The notes under the pieces: generated by a model
Told to the model about the DNA's origin: nothing
Database searches by the model: none
The model's input: only the letters and a program-made list of their open reading frames with translations
NCBI RefSeq assembly: GCF_006715395.1
Contig: NZ_VFNC01000001.1
Coordinates: 3,224,001-3,288,000 of the forward strand
Reading direction: 5' to 3'
Length of the DNA: 64,000 bases
Origin: Streptomyces sp. SLBN-31
Lineage (GTDB): Bacteria > Actinomycetota > Actinomycetes > Streptomycetales > Streptomycetaceae
Position numbers and translations under genes: made by a program
Part shown: one piece after another, positions 56,282 to 64,000 of the stretch
Layout: every line of letters begins with the position of its first letter
Position numbering within the stretch: position 1 is the first letter of the stretch

Positions 56282-59200
56282 CTAGCCGCACGTCAGCGTG
56301 GGCGTCGCCCAGTCGCCGTGGTCGTTGCCGTTTCCGTCACCGGCGTCGCCGACCCTGAGGTCGAGCACCTGGGCACCGCTGACGTCGACGTCGATCGGCA
56401 CCGCGGCCTGTTTGCCCCGGATCGTCGGCGTGGTGACCAAGGTCTTGCCGTCGGCGATCACCGAGAACGTCACCGTCCCCGCGCCGCCCGTCTCGTCGTC
56501 GACGCCGACGTCCGCCGTCAACCGCGAGCAGTGTCCGGCGAGATAGAGCTCGACGCCGCTGACCGAGTTGGTGCCCAGACCCTTGGCGTAGCCGGTGCCG
56601 GCGATGCGGATCGGACGGCCGTCCTTGGCCGCCTGCTCGCCGACGCTGCTGTCGCGCTCCACCGGTCCCCATCCGTTGGTGGCGGACAGGAACGGCAAAT
56701 CGCTCACCGCGTTCTCGCCGGCCGGCGGGGCGGGCGGTATCCCGCCGACGATGCGCTCGTCCTCGCCCACGGCCTGCCGACCGTTCTGCCGGTAGCGCAC
56801 GGACGCGGTGAGCGCCGAGGCCGACGGCAGCGTCCCGCTCGGCGGCCGGACCTTCCAGGTGAAGGCGGCCGATCCGCCCGGTGGTACGCGCTTGACGGAC
56901 GTGGGGCTCGTGGCGCTGACACTCCAGCCGTCGGGGGCGGAGAGCGAGCTCGTCAGCCCGGACGCGGACGACCGGTCCTTCGGTACCCGGACCGTGGCCT
57001 CGGCCGTGAAGGCCTGCCCCGGCTGAGCGGTGTCGGGCACGTCCAGGGAAACCTCGGCTCCCGGACGCTTCGGCATCGCGTACCGGTGGGGGTCGTAGCG
57101 GGGGCTGTCGTTCTGCGCGACGCGCAGCGAGGAGGCGTAGCTGCCGTAGTCGGTGAGGGAGACCTTGCCCAGTCCGCCGGTGCTGCCGTCCAGGTTCCAC
57201 ACGGCGATGGCGATGCTGTTGCGGCCGTTCGGGTCCAGGATGCCGTTGGGCACCGGGAAGCTGTGCTGCGGGCCGAGGTAGTTGACGTAGTTGCCCATCT
57301 GCCAGCCGTTGACGAAGATCGTCGCCCGGTACTTGCGTGACGGGTCGTCGGTGAACGTCAGCCCGAGCGAGGTGTCCTGGCCGCGCGGGAGGTCCAGGTT
57401 CACGTCGGTGCGGTACCAGGAGACGCCGGGGCGGGTGTCGGTCGTCGGCAGGGACACCCGGTTCCACTTGCCGTCGGGGTAGCCCGGCAGGGACCAGCCG
57501 GCCCGCTCGCCGTACAGGCCGCCCGTCGAGAGCGGGCCGCGCACGGTGTCCTGGAGGCTCTCGCCGCCGCGTACGCCCTGCACCCGCCAGGTGACGGAGG
57601 TAAGCGGCGCTCCGACGAGGGAGGCGCTGGTCAGGCCGCGCGGCGTCTTGTTGCCGTTGGTGGAGTTGTAGTCCTCCTCATGGCCCATGTTCACGGTGAG
57701 GACGGAGAGGATGTTGTCGCCCTTGGCCTTCACGGAACCCGCCGGGAAGGAGAAGTCGGCGCTGCCCGTGGTGGAGCTGCCCAGGAAGGTGCCGTTGAGC
57801 CAGGCGGAGAACGCCTGCGCGGCTCCGCCGGAGTCGGAGACCAGGTGGATGCCGGTCTCCTTGCCGGTGGTGCGGAAGCGGCCGCGGTACCAGGTGTTGC
57901 CGGTGTGGAAGCCGTAGTCGTCCGCGTACAGGACGGGCAGCGAGTTGGCGCCGGAGACGCTGTTGGTGGTGGTCTTGTCGGCCACCTGCCAGCCGGAGTC
58001 GTCGAAGCCGGGTGCCGCCTCGGGTGACTCCTCGGCGTGCTTCCAGCTCGTCAGGGCGGGCAGGTGTACCGCGGCGGCCACCGGGATCTTCCCGGTGAGG
58101 CTTGCCGTGTCGGTGGGCCGGGTCTTCACCGACCTGCCGTTCCAGGTGACGTGGTCGGCGGAGGTGAACACCTCGATGTTCTTGGCGTCGGCGTTGTCGC
58201 CGGTGAGTGCCACCGTGTGGCCGCCGTCCAGGCTGGTGGCCGTCCGCAGCAGGTGGGTGCCGTGCACGAGCACCGGGCCGCTCGCGGTGTCCTGGCGCCA
58301 GAAGGTCTTGGCGGTGTCCTTGTCGCCGACGAGCAGCGTCAGCGGGGGCTTTCCGCCGCCGGTGAGGGTGATACGGATCAGGCCCTTGTGCGTGTAGTTC
58401 AGCCGCAGGTCACCGCCGGCCTCGTCCCAGGTGGTCGTGACCGTGCCGCCGGTGGTGGTCACGGTGGGCCGGGAGGAGTAGCGCAGCACGGTCTCGCCGT
58501 CGCTGCCCGAGTCGCCGTAGAGCACGGCGACGTCCCGGTCGCCGATGGCCGCGCTGGTCATGATCTCGGAGGTGGAGTACCGCAACTGCGCGTCACCGAG
58601 CCGGTAGTCGGCCGTGATCACGTGGGAGTCGCGGCCGTCGAGGGTGATCGCGGTGCCGGGCTGCTGGGGCACGACCGGGTAGGTCGGTTCCGCGGCGGCG
58701 GCCATCGGCACGTCGATGGCGTCGATGGACACGTAGTCGTCCGTGGACCCCGAGCCGTGCTTGCCGGCGACGACGATCTTCAGGGTGTGCGCGCCGGACG
58801 GCAGGCCGGTCTTCTGGAAGAGCACCGCCTGGTTCTCGCCGCCGGAGTCGTCGACCGTCGCGATCTTGGTGCCGTCGAGGTAGACGTCGGCGTAGCCGTG
58901 GTTGTCGGTCTTCGAACCGATCCAGCGGATCGCGGTGCCGTCGAAGGGCACGGTGAGCGAGTCGCCGGCCTTGTTGGAGAACGACTCGGTGTGCTTGTAG
59001 TCGCCCCCGGTGTAGCTGGTGTCGGCGACGTGCGACCATGAACCGGTGTACTGCAGCGCGGAGTCGGGGTCGTCCCAGGTGTAGCTGGTGTCCGACGCGG
59101 GCTGGGCGTTGAGGTCCAGCGAGATGTGCGTCTTGTCGACCGCGGTGGACGTGGAGTTGCCGTGCCGCAGCACATGGAACTGCGTCTTGGTGTCGGGGTT

Positions 59201-60457
59201 CATCCGGGCGGTGTCGACGACCGCGGAGTTGTCCGGCGGCGTGGTCCTGATCGCCTCGGTCTTGGTCAGCGGGGCCACCGACTGGGTGAAGTACCCGATC
59301 AGCTTGTCCTCGTAGTACTTCGGATCGAGTTGGCGGTTCTCGCGGATCGCCGCCCCGTAGTCGTACGACGTGTAGTTCTCCGGCATGCCCAGCCAGCCCC
59401 AGTTGGTGCCGCCGTAGGTCATGTAGAAGCTCTGCGCGGTCGCGCCGACGGCTATGTTCTGCTTGTAGAAGACGTTGGCGAACCGGTCGTTGATGAGCTG
59501 GGCGCACTTGTCGTAGCCCGGGCCGCCCCAGGGGTCGAAGGCGCCGCCCTGGAACTCCGGCGAGTACAGCGGCTTCCCGGCCGGATGGTCGTAGCTGATG
59601 TCCGGGACGCCGTTCCACTTCGTGGGGTTGGAGCAGTCGAAGCCCTGCGGGTAGGAGTCGGGGCCGTCGACGTCCAGGGCGCCCGTGCCGGAGTTGAAGG
59701 TGCCGTTGTTGTTGCCGGTCAGCGGGACGGTGATGCCGTCGGCGCGGGCCTTGTCCTCCAGGTGCTTCATGTAGGAGTGGCCGGCGGCGGAGCCGTTGTA
59801 GTACTCGTTCTCCACCTGGTAGGCGATGACCGACCCGGTGCCGTTGGTGAGCTGGTGGCGGGCGATGATCCGGTCGATCTGCGTCAGCCACTCGTCCGCG
59901 TACTTCAGGAAGCGCGGGTCGTCACTCCGGTTGTTCCCGGCCTTGGTGGTCAGCCAGCCGGGCAGGCCGCCGCTGTCGACCTCCGCGTTGATGTACGGGG
60001 CGGGGCGCGCGATGACGTAGAGCCCGGCCTCCTGGGCCATGTCGAGCAGTCGGTCGACGTCACGGACGCCGCTGAAGTCGTACACGCCCGGCTTGGGCGA
60101 GTGGTATCCCCAGTCGAAGTACAGCGACGTGGAGTTGAATCCGGCGGCCTTCATCTTCTGGAAGATGTCGCGCCACAGGTCCGGGCTCGGGAGCCGGAAG
60201 TAGTGGAACTCGCCGGACCACAGGTAGGTGCGCTTGCCGTCGACGAGGAACGAGTAGCCGTCGAGGCTCACCGTGTGCGCCTGGGCGGCGGAAGCGGCGG
60301 GTGGCTGCCCGCCGCTGTCCCGCGCCGCGGCGGGCGCGGTCATGCCCGCGGCCAGGGCGATGGTGGCGGCGGTCGACAGGACCGCCTTCCACCACCGGCC
60401 GCGGCCGGGTCTCGCAGCTTTCGAACCGATCCGAATACTCCGCACTGCGGCCTCCAT
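56282..60457 (-). CDS. Secreted multidomain beta-galactosidase, GH35
   Basis: 1,391 residues from ATG 60457 (AGGCGGT upstream). The Tat-like or Sec signal (RWWKAVLSTAATIALAAGMT, ending AAA) precedes the GH35 TIM barrel (about 55-390): FLVDGKRTYLWSGEFHYFRL, acid/base Glu in VIAYQVENEYYNG, and nucleophile Glu in KPLYSPEFQGGAFDPWGG. Beta-galactosidase domains 2-5 (to about 1090), a Big-like/NEW3-type region (VSLDVPDTAQPGQAFTAEAT) and a C-terminal NPCBM domain (IRIAGTGYAKGLGTNSVSGV) follow. It would release galactose from plant polysaccharides outside the cell. An inverted repeat lies over the leader. Confidence 0.92.
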   Translation of the reverse strand: MEAAVRSIRIGSKAARPGRGRWWKAVLSTAATIALAAGMTAPAAARDSGGQPPAASAAQAHTVSLDGYSFLVDGKRTYLWSGEFHYFRLPSPDLWRDIFQKMKAAGFNSTSLYFDWGYHSPKPGVYDFSGVRDVDRLLDMAQEAGLYVIARPAPYINAEVDSGGLPGWLTTKAGNNRSDDPRFLKYADEWLTQIDRIIARHQLTNGTGSVIAYQVENEYYNGSAAGHSYMKHLEDKARADGITVPLTGNNNGTFNSGTGALDVDGPDSYPQGFDCSNPTKWNGVPDISYDHPAGKPLYSPEFQGGAFDPWGGPGYDKCAQLINDRFANVFYKQNIAVGATAQSFYMTYGGTNWGWLGMPENYTSYDYGAAIRENRQLDPKYYEDKLIGYFTQSVAPLTKTEAIRTTPPDNSAVVDTARMNPDTKTQFHVLRHGNSTSTAVDKTHISLDLNAQPASDTSYTWDDPDSALQYTGSWSHVADTSYTGGDYKHTESFSNKAGDSLTVPFDGTAIRWIGSKTDNHGYADVYLDGTKIATVDDSGGENQAVLFQKTGLPSGAHTLKIVVAGKHGSGSTDDYVSIDAIDVPMAAAAEPTYPVVPQQPGTAITLDGRDSHVITADYRLGDAQLRYSTSEIMTSAAIGDRDVAVLYGDSGSDGETVLRYSSRPTVTTTGGTVTTTWDEAGGDLRLNYTHKGLIRITLTGGGKPPLTLLVGDKDTAKTFWRQDTASGPVLVHGTHLLRTATSLDGGHTVALTGDNADAKNIEVFTSADHVTWNGRSVKTRPTDTASLTGKIPVAAAVHLPALTSWKHAEESPEAAPGFDDSGWQVADKTTTNSVSGANSLPVLYADDYGFHTGNTWYRGRFRTTGKETGIHLVSDSGGAAQAFSAWLNGTFLGSSTTGSADFSFPAGSVKAKGDNILSVLTVNMGHEEDYNSTNGNKTPRGLTSASLVGAPLTSVTWRVQGVRGGESLQDTVRGPLSTGGLYGERAGWSLPGYPDGKWNRVSLPTTDTRPGVSWYRTDVNLDLPRGQDTSLGLTFTDDPSRKYRATIFVNGWQMGNYVNYLGPQHSFPVPNGILDPNGRNSIAIAVWNLDGSTGGLGKVSLTDYGSYASSLRVAQNDSPRYDPHRYAMPKRPGAEVSLDVPDTAQPGQAFTAEATVRVPKDRSSASGLTSSLSAPDGWSVSATSPTSVKRVPPGGSAAFTWKVRPPSGTLPSASALTASVRYRQNGRQAVGEDERIVGGIPPAPPAGENAVSDLPFLSATNGWGPVERDSSVGEQAAKDGRPIRIAGTGYAKGLGTNSVSGVELYLAGHCSRLTADVGVDDETGGAGTVTFSVIADGKTLVTTPTIRGKQAAVPIDVDVSGAQVLDLRVGDAGDGNGNDHGDWATPTLTCG

Positions 60458-60460
60458 ACC

Positions 60461-60492
60461 GCCTGAGTAATCAACATCCAACAGACTCAGGC
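60461..60492 (-). promoter_or_regulatory. Inverted repeat in the GH35 leader
   Basis: GCCTGAGT (60461-60468) and ACTCAGGC (60485-60492) are perfect complements 16 bases apart. On the minus strand the second arm includes part of the ribosome site of the GH35 gene, so it could act as an operator or, as RNA, hide the ribosome site. Confidence 0.45.
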
Positions 60493-60583
60493 AAAGTCGA
60501 ACAGTAAGGGGGCGCAAGGCTCAACACAATGGGGCGGGAGGACACGGTCGGGACGGCAGGGGCGTCGCCCAACCGCCCGTCCC

Positions 60584-61828
60584 CTACTGGCCGTTCGGTG
60601 ATCGATGGGAGGGAGTGCCCGCATCGTGCGAGGTGACCGCGGGCAGGTCCGGCACGGCCGCCTCGGTCGCACGCGCACGGGTCAGCGCTGTGACCACGCT
60701 GTGGGCCGACAGTGGATCGGCCGGCAGCACGTGGGAGGCGAACCAGCGTGCCGCCGACGGATCGGGGGAGGGGTCGACGAACTCGCCGCCCGCGTAGTCG
60801 TCGAGCGGAGGATCGAAGACGTACCCGGTGACGATGCCGTGCCGCACCAGGCGGTCGAGGAGGACGTCGCGGTCGTGGACGAGGAGCGGCACCCTGAAGA
60901 GCGGCAGGGCGCCCTCGTGTGCCGTCCGGTCGCGCAGGGCGGGCGACGCCCAGGGGGTGTCGGACAGCAGGCGGACACCGGCCCGGCGCCGGGCGAGGCT
61001 GTCGTCGAGCCGGGCCATCCGCAGCGCCAACGGTGCCTGGACGAGCAGGCCATGACGGTTTCGGAAGCCGTGCAGATCGACGCGCATCCACGGCTCGTAG
61101 GCGGTCAGGCTCGGCGTCCGGAGGGCACAGGCGGCCAGCAGCGGTGCGTGCAGGTCCATGCGGTAGCCGTCGCGCTCCAGCAGCCCCAGGCGCTGCATCG
61201 TCCGCCACACCGGGCTCACCAGATGGCTGCCGCGCACGGCGGAGCGGGCCAGCGGCCGCAGTGTCGTGGCCAGGTCGTCACCGAGCCGGCCCGGCACCAG
61301 GAGATCGTCGCGCAGCGACTCCAACTCCCTGCGAGTGCGGGCGCTCTCGAAGGCGAGGAAGCCGCCGGCCTTTCCTCCCGCGTGCTTGGACAGGCTGAAG
61401 GCGGCCGCCGTTCCGAAGGTGCCGATCGGACGGCCCGCCACGTGCGTCCCCATGGCGTGCGCCGCGTCCTCGAACAGCGGGATACCCAACTCCTCGCACC
61501 GGCAGCTCAGTTGCTCCACCCGGTCCGGAATCCCGTAGAGGTTGGTGGTCAACACCGCGTCCACGGTGCGCCACACGGACTCCGGTACGGCCGCCGGGTC
61601 GATGTTGCCGTCCCGGACCGACACCGGAGCCGCCACCGGGCGCAGACCGGCCGCGAGGACCACGAAGAGGATCACATCGTCGGTGACCGGGGACATGAGC
61701 AGCCGGGCCCCCGGCCGGCACCAACGCCTCAGGGCCAGGTAGAGGGCCAGCCGTGCCGAGGGCGTGTAGACGCATTCGCGTCCCAGCCGCCGGGCCATCA
61801 TCGCGGCGAGTCGGGATCCGTACGGCAT
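60584..61828 (-). CDS. DegT/DnrJ/EryC1-family PLP protein
   Basis: 414 residues from ATG 61828 (CAGGAAGGCACCC upstream). The sugar aminotransferase fold is visible: YTPSARLALYLALRRWCRPG, DAVLTTNLYGIPDRVEQLSC, GIPLFEDAAHAMGTHVAGRP with the PLP aspartate, and the Schiff-base region AAAFSLSKHAGGKAGGFLAF. The C-terminus ends in a Thr/Ser/His-rich tail. Members aminate nucleotide-linked keto-sugars. The next gene encodes a CelD/BcsL-like GNAT, so the pair may modify a surface polysaccharide; no sugar-nucleotide genes are adjacent. Confidence 0.82.
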   Translation of the reverse strand: MPYGSRLAAMMARRLGRECVYTPSARLALYLALRRWCRPGARLLMSPVTDDVILFVVLAAGLRPVAAPVSVRDGNIDPAAVPESVWRTVDAVLTTNLYGIPDRVEQLSCRCEELGIPLFEDAAHAMGTHVAGRPIGTFGTAAAFSLSKHAGGKAGGFLAFESARTRRELESLRDDLLVPGRLGDDLATTLRPLARSAVRGSHLVSPVWRTMQRLGLLERDGYRMDLHAPLLAACALRTPSLTAYEPWMRVDLHGFRNRHGLLVQAPLALRMARLDDSLARRRAGVRLLSDTPWASPALRDRTAHEGALPLFRVPLLVHDRDVLLDRLVRHGIVTGYVFDPPLDDYAGGEFVDPSPDPSAARWFASHVLPADPLSAHSVVTALTRARATEAAVPDLPAVTSHDAGTPSHRSPNGQ

Positions 61829-61883
61829 GGGTGCCTTCCTGTGGTGACCGGCGATCGGGTCCGACGGGGACGAGGGGAGCGGC

Positions 61884-63002
61884 TCAGCGCGTGTCGGTGC
61901 CCGTGACCCAGCCCGCGCCGAGCGGGCCCGAGGTGCGCAGCCGGCCTGCCGTCCTCAGCAGCCGGTCGGCGGGCCGACGCAGCCCGGGGTGGGCCAGGAC
62001 GGTGTTGCGCAGGCCGCGCACCGGCCTGCGCCACAGCCGGTGTGCCGCCGCCACCGGGCTGGCGCGGTACGCGAGGCCTTCGCCGACCCGCAGCTCACGG
62101 GTCTTGAGCCAGTTCTTGTACTCCATGTCGCCGCGCCCCAGGTCCACGAGCCGCACCCCGTGACGGCCCGCCGCCTCGATCATCCGCAGATGCATGATCA
62201 GGCCGGGGGAGTAGCGGCTGAACGCGGGATCGTAGGCGGTGAACCAGCCCGCCAGCACCGTCTGCGACCTCGGCCCGAAGTGGGCGGCCACCGGACGGTC
62301 GCCGGCGTACAGCACGGACAGCATGCCGGTGAGGTGCCGCTCACGGACGGCGAAGAGGTCGTCCACCAGGTCCACGATCCACGGCCGGGCGAAGCGGTCC
62401 ATCCGCCCCGTCCGCCGGTACTGGGCGGACTTCCACTGCATGAGCGTGCGCAGCCCCCGACGATCTCGCTCGTCGAGCACGAAGCGCACCTCGCCCGCGT
62501 CACCGCGCAGGCGGCGCTCCTTGGCCAGCGTCGTCTTGGTGTGCCGCGGGGAGGTCCGCCGCAGCCACTCCACGTAGCCGTTCCCCTCCTCTGGAAGATC
62601 GACCACCGGCGAGGCGAACGTCCCCGTGAGATACCTGTCGAACGGCTTCTGATCCTCGACGAGATGGTCGAACTCGAACACCGAAAGGCCGCAGGCCCGC
62701 AACAGCTCCGGCGGGTCCCAGGTGACGCCGGGACGGTGCACGACGGCCTGACAGTCGGACAGGCCGTACCCGATGGCCCGCCCCACGCCGAGGGCACTGC
62801 GCTGGTGGGGGAAGAAACCGACGGGCTCCGTCTGCTCCCGCAGGACCGCCACCACGCCGCCACGCCGGTGACGGGCCGTCGCCGCCGCGAACTCCGGTGC
62901 CAGGAACGGGTTGGCGTACTGCGGCGACTCGTCCATCGCACGGTGCCAGGCCCGGACCAGCGCGGGGCTCAGCTCATCTGCCGCGTGCATCGAGACGTCC
63001 AT
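61884..63002 (-). CDS. GNAT family protein, CelD/BcsL-like
   Basis: 372 residues from ATG 63002; the longer frame adds 40 residues without a better site. The FemAB/CelD-like double-GNAT pattern is visible: SPQYANPFLAPEFAAATARH, GVVAVLREQTEPVGFFPHQR, SPRHTKTTLAKERRLRGDAG, LRTLMQWKSAQYRRTGRMDR, and YSPGLIMHLRMIEAAGRHGV then DLGRGDMEYKNWLKTRELRV. Such proteins accompany exopolysaccharide synthesis. It lies 55 bases upstream of the DegT-type gene on the same strand and probably shares its transcript. The acyl group and acceptor are not known. Confidence 0.85.
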   Translation of the reverse strand: MDVSMHAADELSPALVRAWHRAMDESPQYANPFLAPEFAAATARHRRGGVVAVLREQTEPVGFFPHQRSALGVGRAIGYGLSDCQAVVHRPGVTWDPPELLRACGLSVFEFDHLVEDQKPFDRYLTGTFASPVVDLPEEGNGYVEWLRRTSPRHTKTTLAKERRLRGDAGEVRFVLDERDRRGLRTLMQWKSAQYRRTGRMDRFARPWIVDLVDDLFAVRERHLTGMLSVLYAGDRPVAAHFGPRSQTVLAGWFTAYDPAFSRYSPGLIMHLRMIEAAGRHGVRLVDLGRGDMEYKNWLKTRELRVGEGLAYRASPVAAAHRLWRRPVRGLRNTVLAHPGLRRPADRLLRTAGRLRTSGPLGAGWVTGTDTR

Positions 63003-63250
63003 GTCGGACCTGCCGTCCTGCTGATGGCGGAAGGGGACGTGCAACAGGGTGTGCCACCTACCAGGGTCGAGGCGGCCGCACTCCGCGCGCTTGGGCTGGA
63101 CGGGCCCTGAAGAAGGCCGCACAGCCCCTACGCCGCGGGTGCGGGACCCCGGCGCGCCTCGCCGACCATGGCCTGATTGATCATTGTGCGACCGACGCCC
63201 GGAACCGAGACTGCTGTGGGCCGACGGCGACGCGGAGGACGGGACGCTCG

Positions 63251-64000
63251 GTGAAACGCATCCATTTCACGGCGGAGGACCTGGCGCGGACCCGGGTGGC
63301 CACGACGATCGGCGTGGCGGCGGAGACGTTCGACACGGTGAAACTGCTCAAGGACCGCGACGCCTCCCTGGCCTTCCGCCGCTGGCAGGTGTCGGTGCGG
63401 GGGCGCCTCGGCGAACAGGCGGGCCCGCTGGCCGCGTTGATGCCCTCGCACGGGCCGCTGGTCGACATCGCGAGCCTGACGGGGCACACGGCGTCCATCG
63501 ACGAGGCGGTGGACAACCTGCTGACCGCTCCCCTACCCCTGCTGCGCCTGGAGTTGGAGAACATCGACTTCCACCCCAGCCACCGCTCCTGGGCGCGCAA
63601 CCTGGTCGCCGGGGACCGGGAGGCCCGCCTCCAGGTGGCCGCGGCGCTCCGCGCCTGCCACCGGGTGACCGTCGCGCCCTACTGGGGACGCGTGCGCTCC
63701 CGCCTGAGCGAGGTACGCGCCTCGTACGTGGGCGCGATGGCCGACGGCGGGGTCGAGCGGCTCCTCTCCACGCTCTCCGGTCCCTTGGTGCGCTGGCGAC
63801 CGCCCGTGCTCGAAGTCGTCCATCCGCGCGAGGCGGACATCCATCTGAACGGTCGCGGACTCGTCATCGCGCCGACCATGTTCTCCACCGGGCAGGCCGA
63901 ACTCCTGCAGGCGCCGCTCGACCCGGGCCGGCCACCGGTTCTCGCCGTGCCCACCCTCGACGGCGCCTTCCTCGACCCGACGCTGTGGGCAGCCGATGGC
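63251..64000 (+). CDS. ArsR/DUF5937-like winged-helix regulator, cut by window edge
   Basis: Starts at GTG 63251 (GCGGAGGACGGG upstream) and remains open to the right edge, giving 250 N-terminal residues. The opening IHFTAEDLARTRVATTIGVA, with AAETFDTVKLLKDRDASLAF and LRLELENIDFHPSHRSWARN, is the DUF5937-type N-terminal domain of actinobacterial ArsR-like regulators. The later part (GRGLVIAPTMFSTGQAELLQ) leads toward a C-terminal winged HTH that lies outside the window. It is divergent from the GNAT gene; target and ligand are unknown. Confidence 0.72.
   Translation, partial: MKRIHFTAEDLARTRVATTIGVAAETFDTVKLLKDRDASLAFRRWQVSVRGRLGEQAGPLAALMPSHGPLVDIASLTGHTASIDEAVDNLLTAPLPLLRLELENIDFHPSHRSWARNLVAGDREARLQVAAALRACHRVTVAPYWGRVRSRLSEVRASYVGAMADGGVERLLSTLSGPLVRWRPPVLEVVHPREADIHLNGRGLVIAPTMFSTGQAELLQAPLDPGRPPVLAVPTLDGAFLDPTLWAADG

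Noticed and set aside
1-64000. CRISPR arrays, tRNA or rRNA genes, complete insertion sequences, prophage or att sites
   Set aside because: No regularly spaced repeats, cloverleaf-like runs, transposase catalytic genes, phage structural genes or long direct repeats were noticed. A dedicated tRNA and repeat scan could not be run.

Overview
The window is high-GC actinobacterial DNA (strong GC3 bias, frequent GTG starts, four-base ATGA/GTGA gene overlaps) and looks like a Streptomyces chromosome, probably outside the most conserved core. The evidence is a telomere Tap/Tpg-like gene pair, AfsA-like and ANTAR/GAF/SpoIIE/STAS signalling proteins, Tat-secreted wall enzymes, a CebR-type box and DevS/DevR. 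No rRNA, tRNA, CRISPR array, insertion sequence or prophage was recognised.

Layout. 1-4.3 kb: truncated methyltransferase, three ANTAR-type proteins, PLP amino acid decarboxylase. 4.3-8.1 kb: RecQ-like helicase coupled to a small acidic protein, and a PAS-GAF-SpoIIE phosphatase. 8.3-13 kb: surface-polymer genes (CDP-glycerol glycerophosphotransferase-like protein and Stealth phosphotransferase) around a lipoprotein. 13.4-16.8 kb: CE2-like esterase behind a CebR box, a membrane protein and a stand-alone cytochrome oxidase subunit I. 17-20.8 kb: DevS-like kinase facing a SLOG-like/VKOR/DevR operon, with a DevR-like box nearby. 20.9-26.2 kb: class II aldolase with a LacI-type box, a membrane-spanning HTH/pseudo-lysozyme protein, and a four-gene operon of secreted wall enzymes with two Cys-rich paralogues. 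26.6-30.5 kb: cupin, ABC exporter, DUF4097 protein and GbsR/MarR regulator.

30.5-33 kb: a compact, apparently leaderless operon (HTH protein, short Tap-like protein, Tpg-like protein) behind a perfect 16-bp inverted repeat. This is the strongest candidate for an under-described system. 33-37.6 kb: VOC protein, ABM monooxygenase/ABC/TetR operon behind duplicated 21-bp boxes, isochorismatase-like hydrolase, lytic-transglycosylase-like protein. 37.8-42.3 kb: CarH-like MerR regulator, DUF4383, AfsA-like protein, a MarR gene with compensating frameshifts, an alpha-L-rhamnosidase remnant and a VOC protein. 42.3-49.2 kb: SigB/F-type sigma factor, DUF5133, then a YbdK ligase/AsnO amidotransferase/S9 peptidase set resembling compatible-solute dipeptide synthesis. 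49.2-56.2 kb: a partner-switching cluster (RsbW-like kinase, MEDS-STAS, STAS and a roughly 1,400-residue hybrid kinase/phosphatase), then a small stress membrane protein. 56.3-64 kb: secreted GH35 beta-galactosidase, DegT-family and CelD-like GNAT proteins, and the start of an ArsR-like regulator.

Together the genes point to stress and redox sensing (sigma factor, RsbW, STAS and PP2C proteins; DevSR; GAF-ANTAR), cell-wall and surface-polymer work, plant-polysaccharide use (CE2, GH35, rhamnose remnants) and telomere-type replication functions. All names rest on motif recognition by eye; no database search was run.
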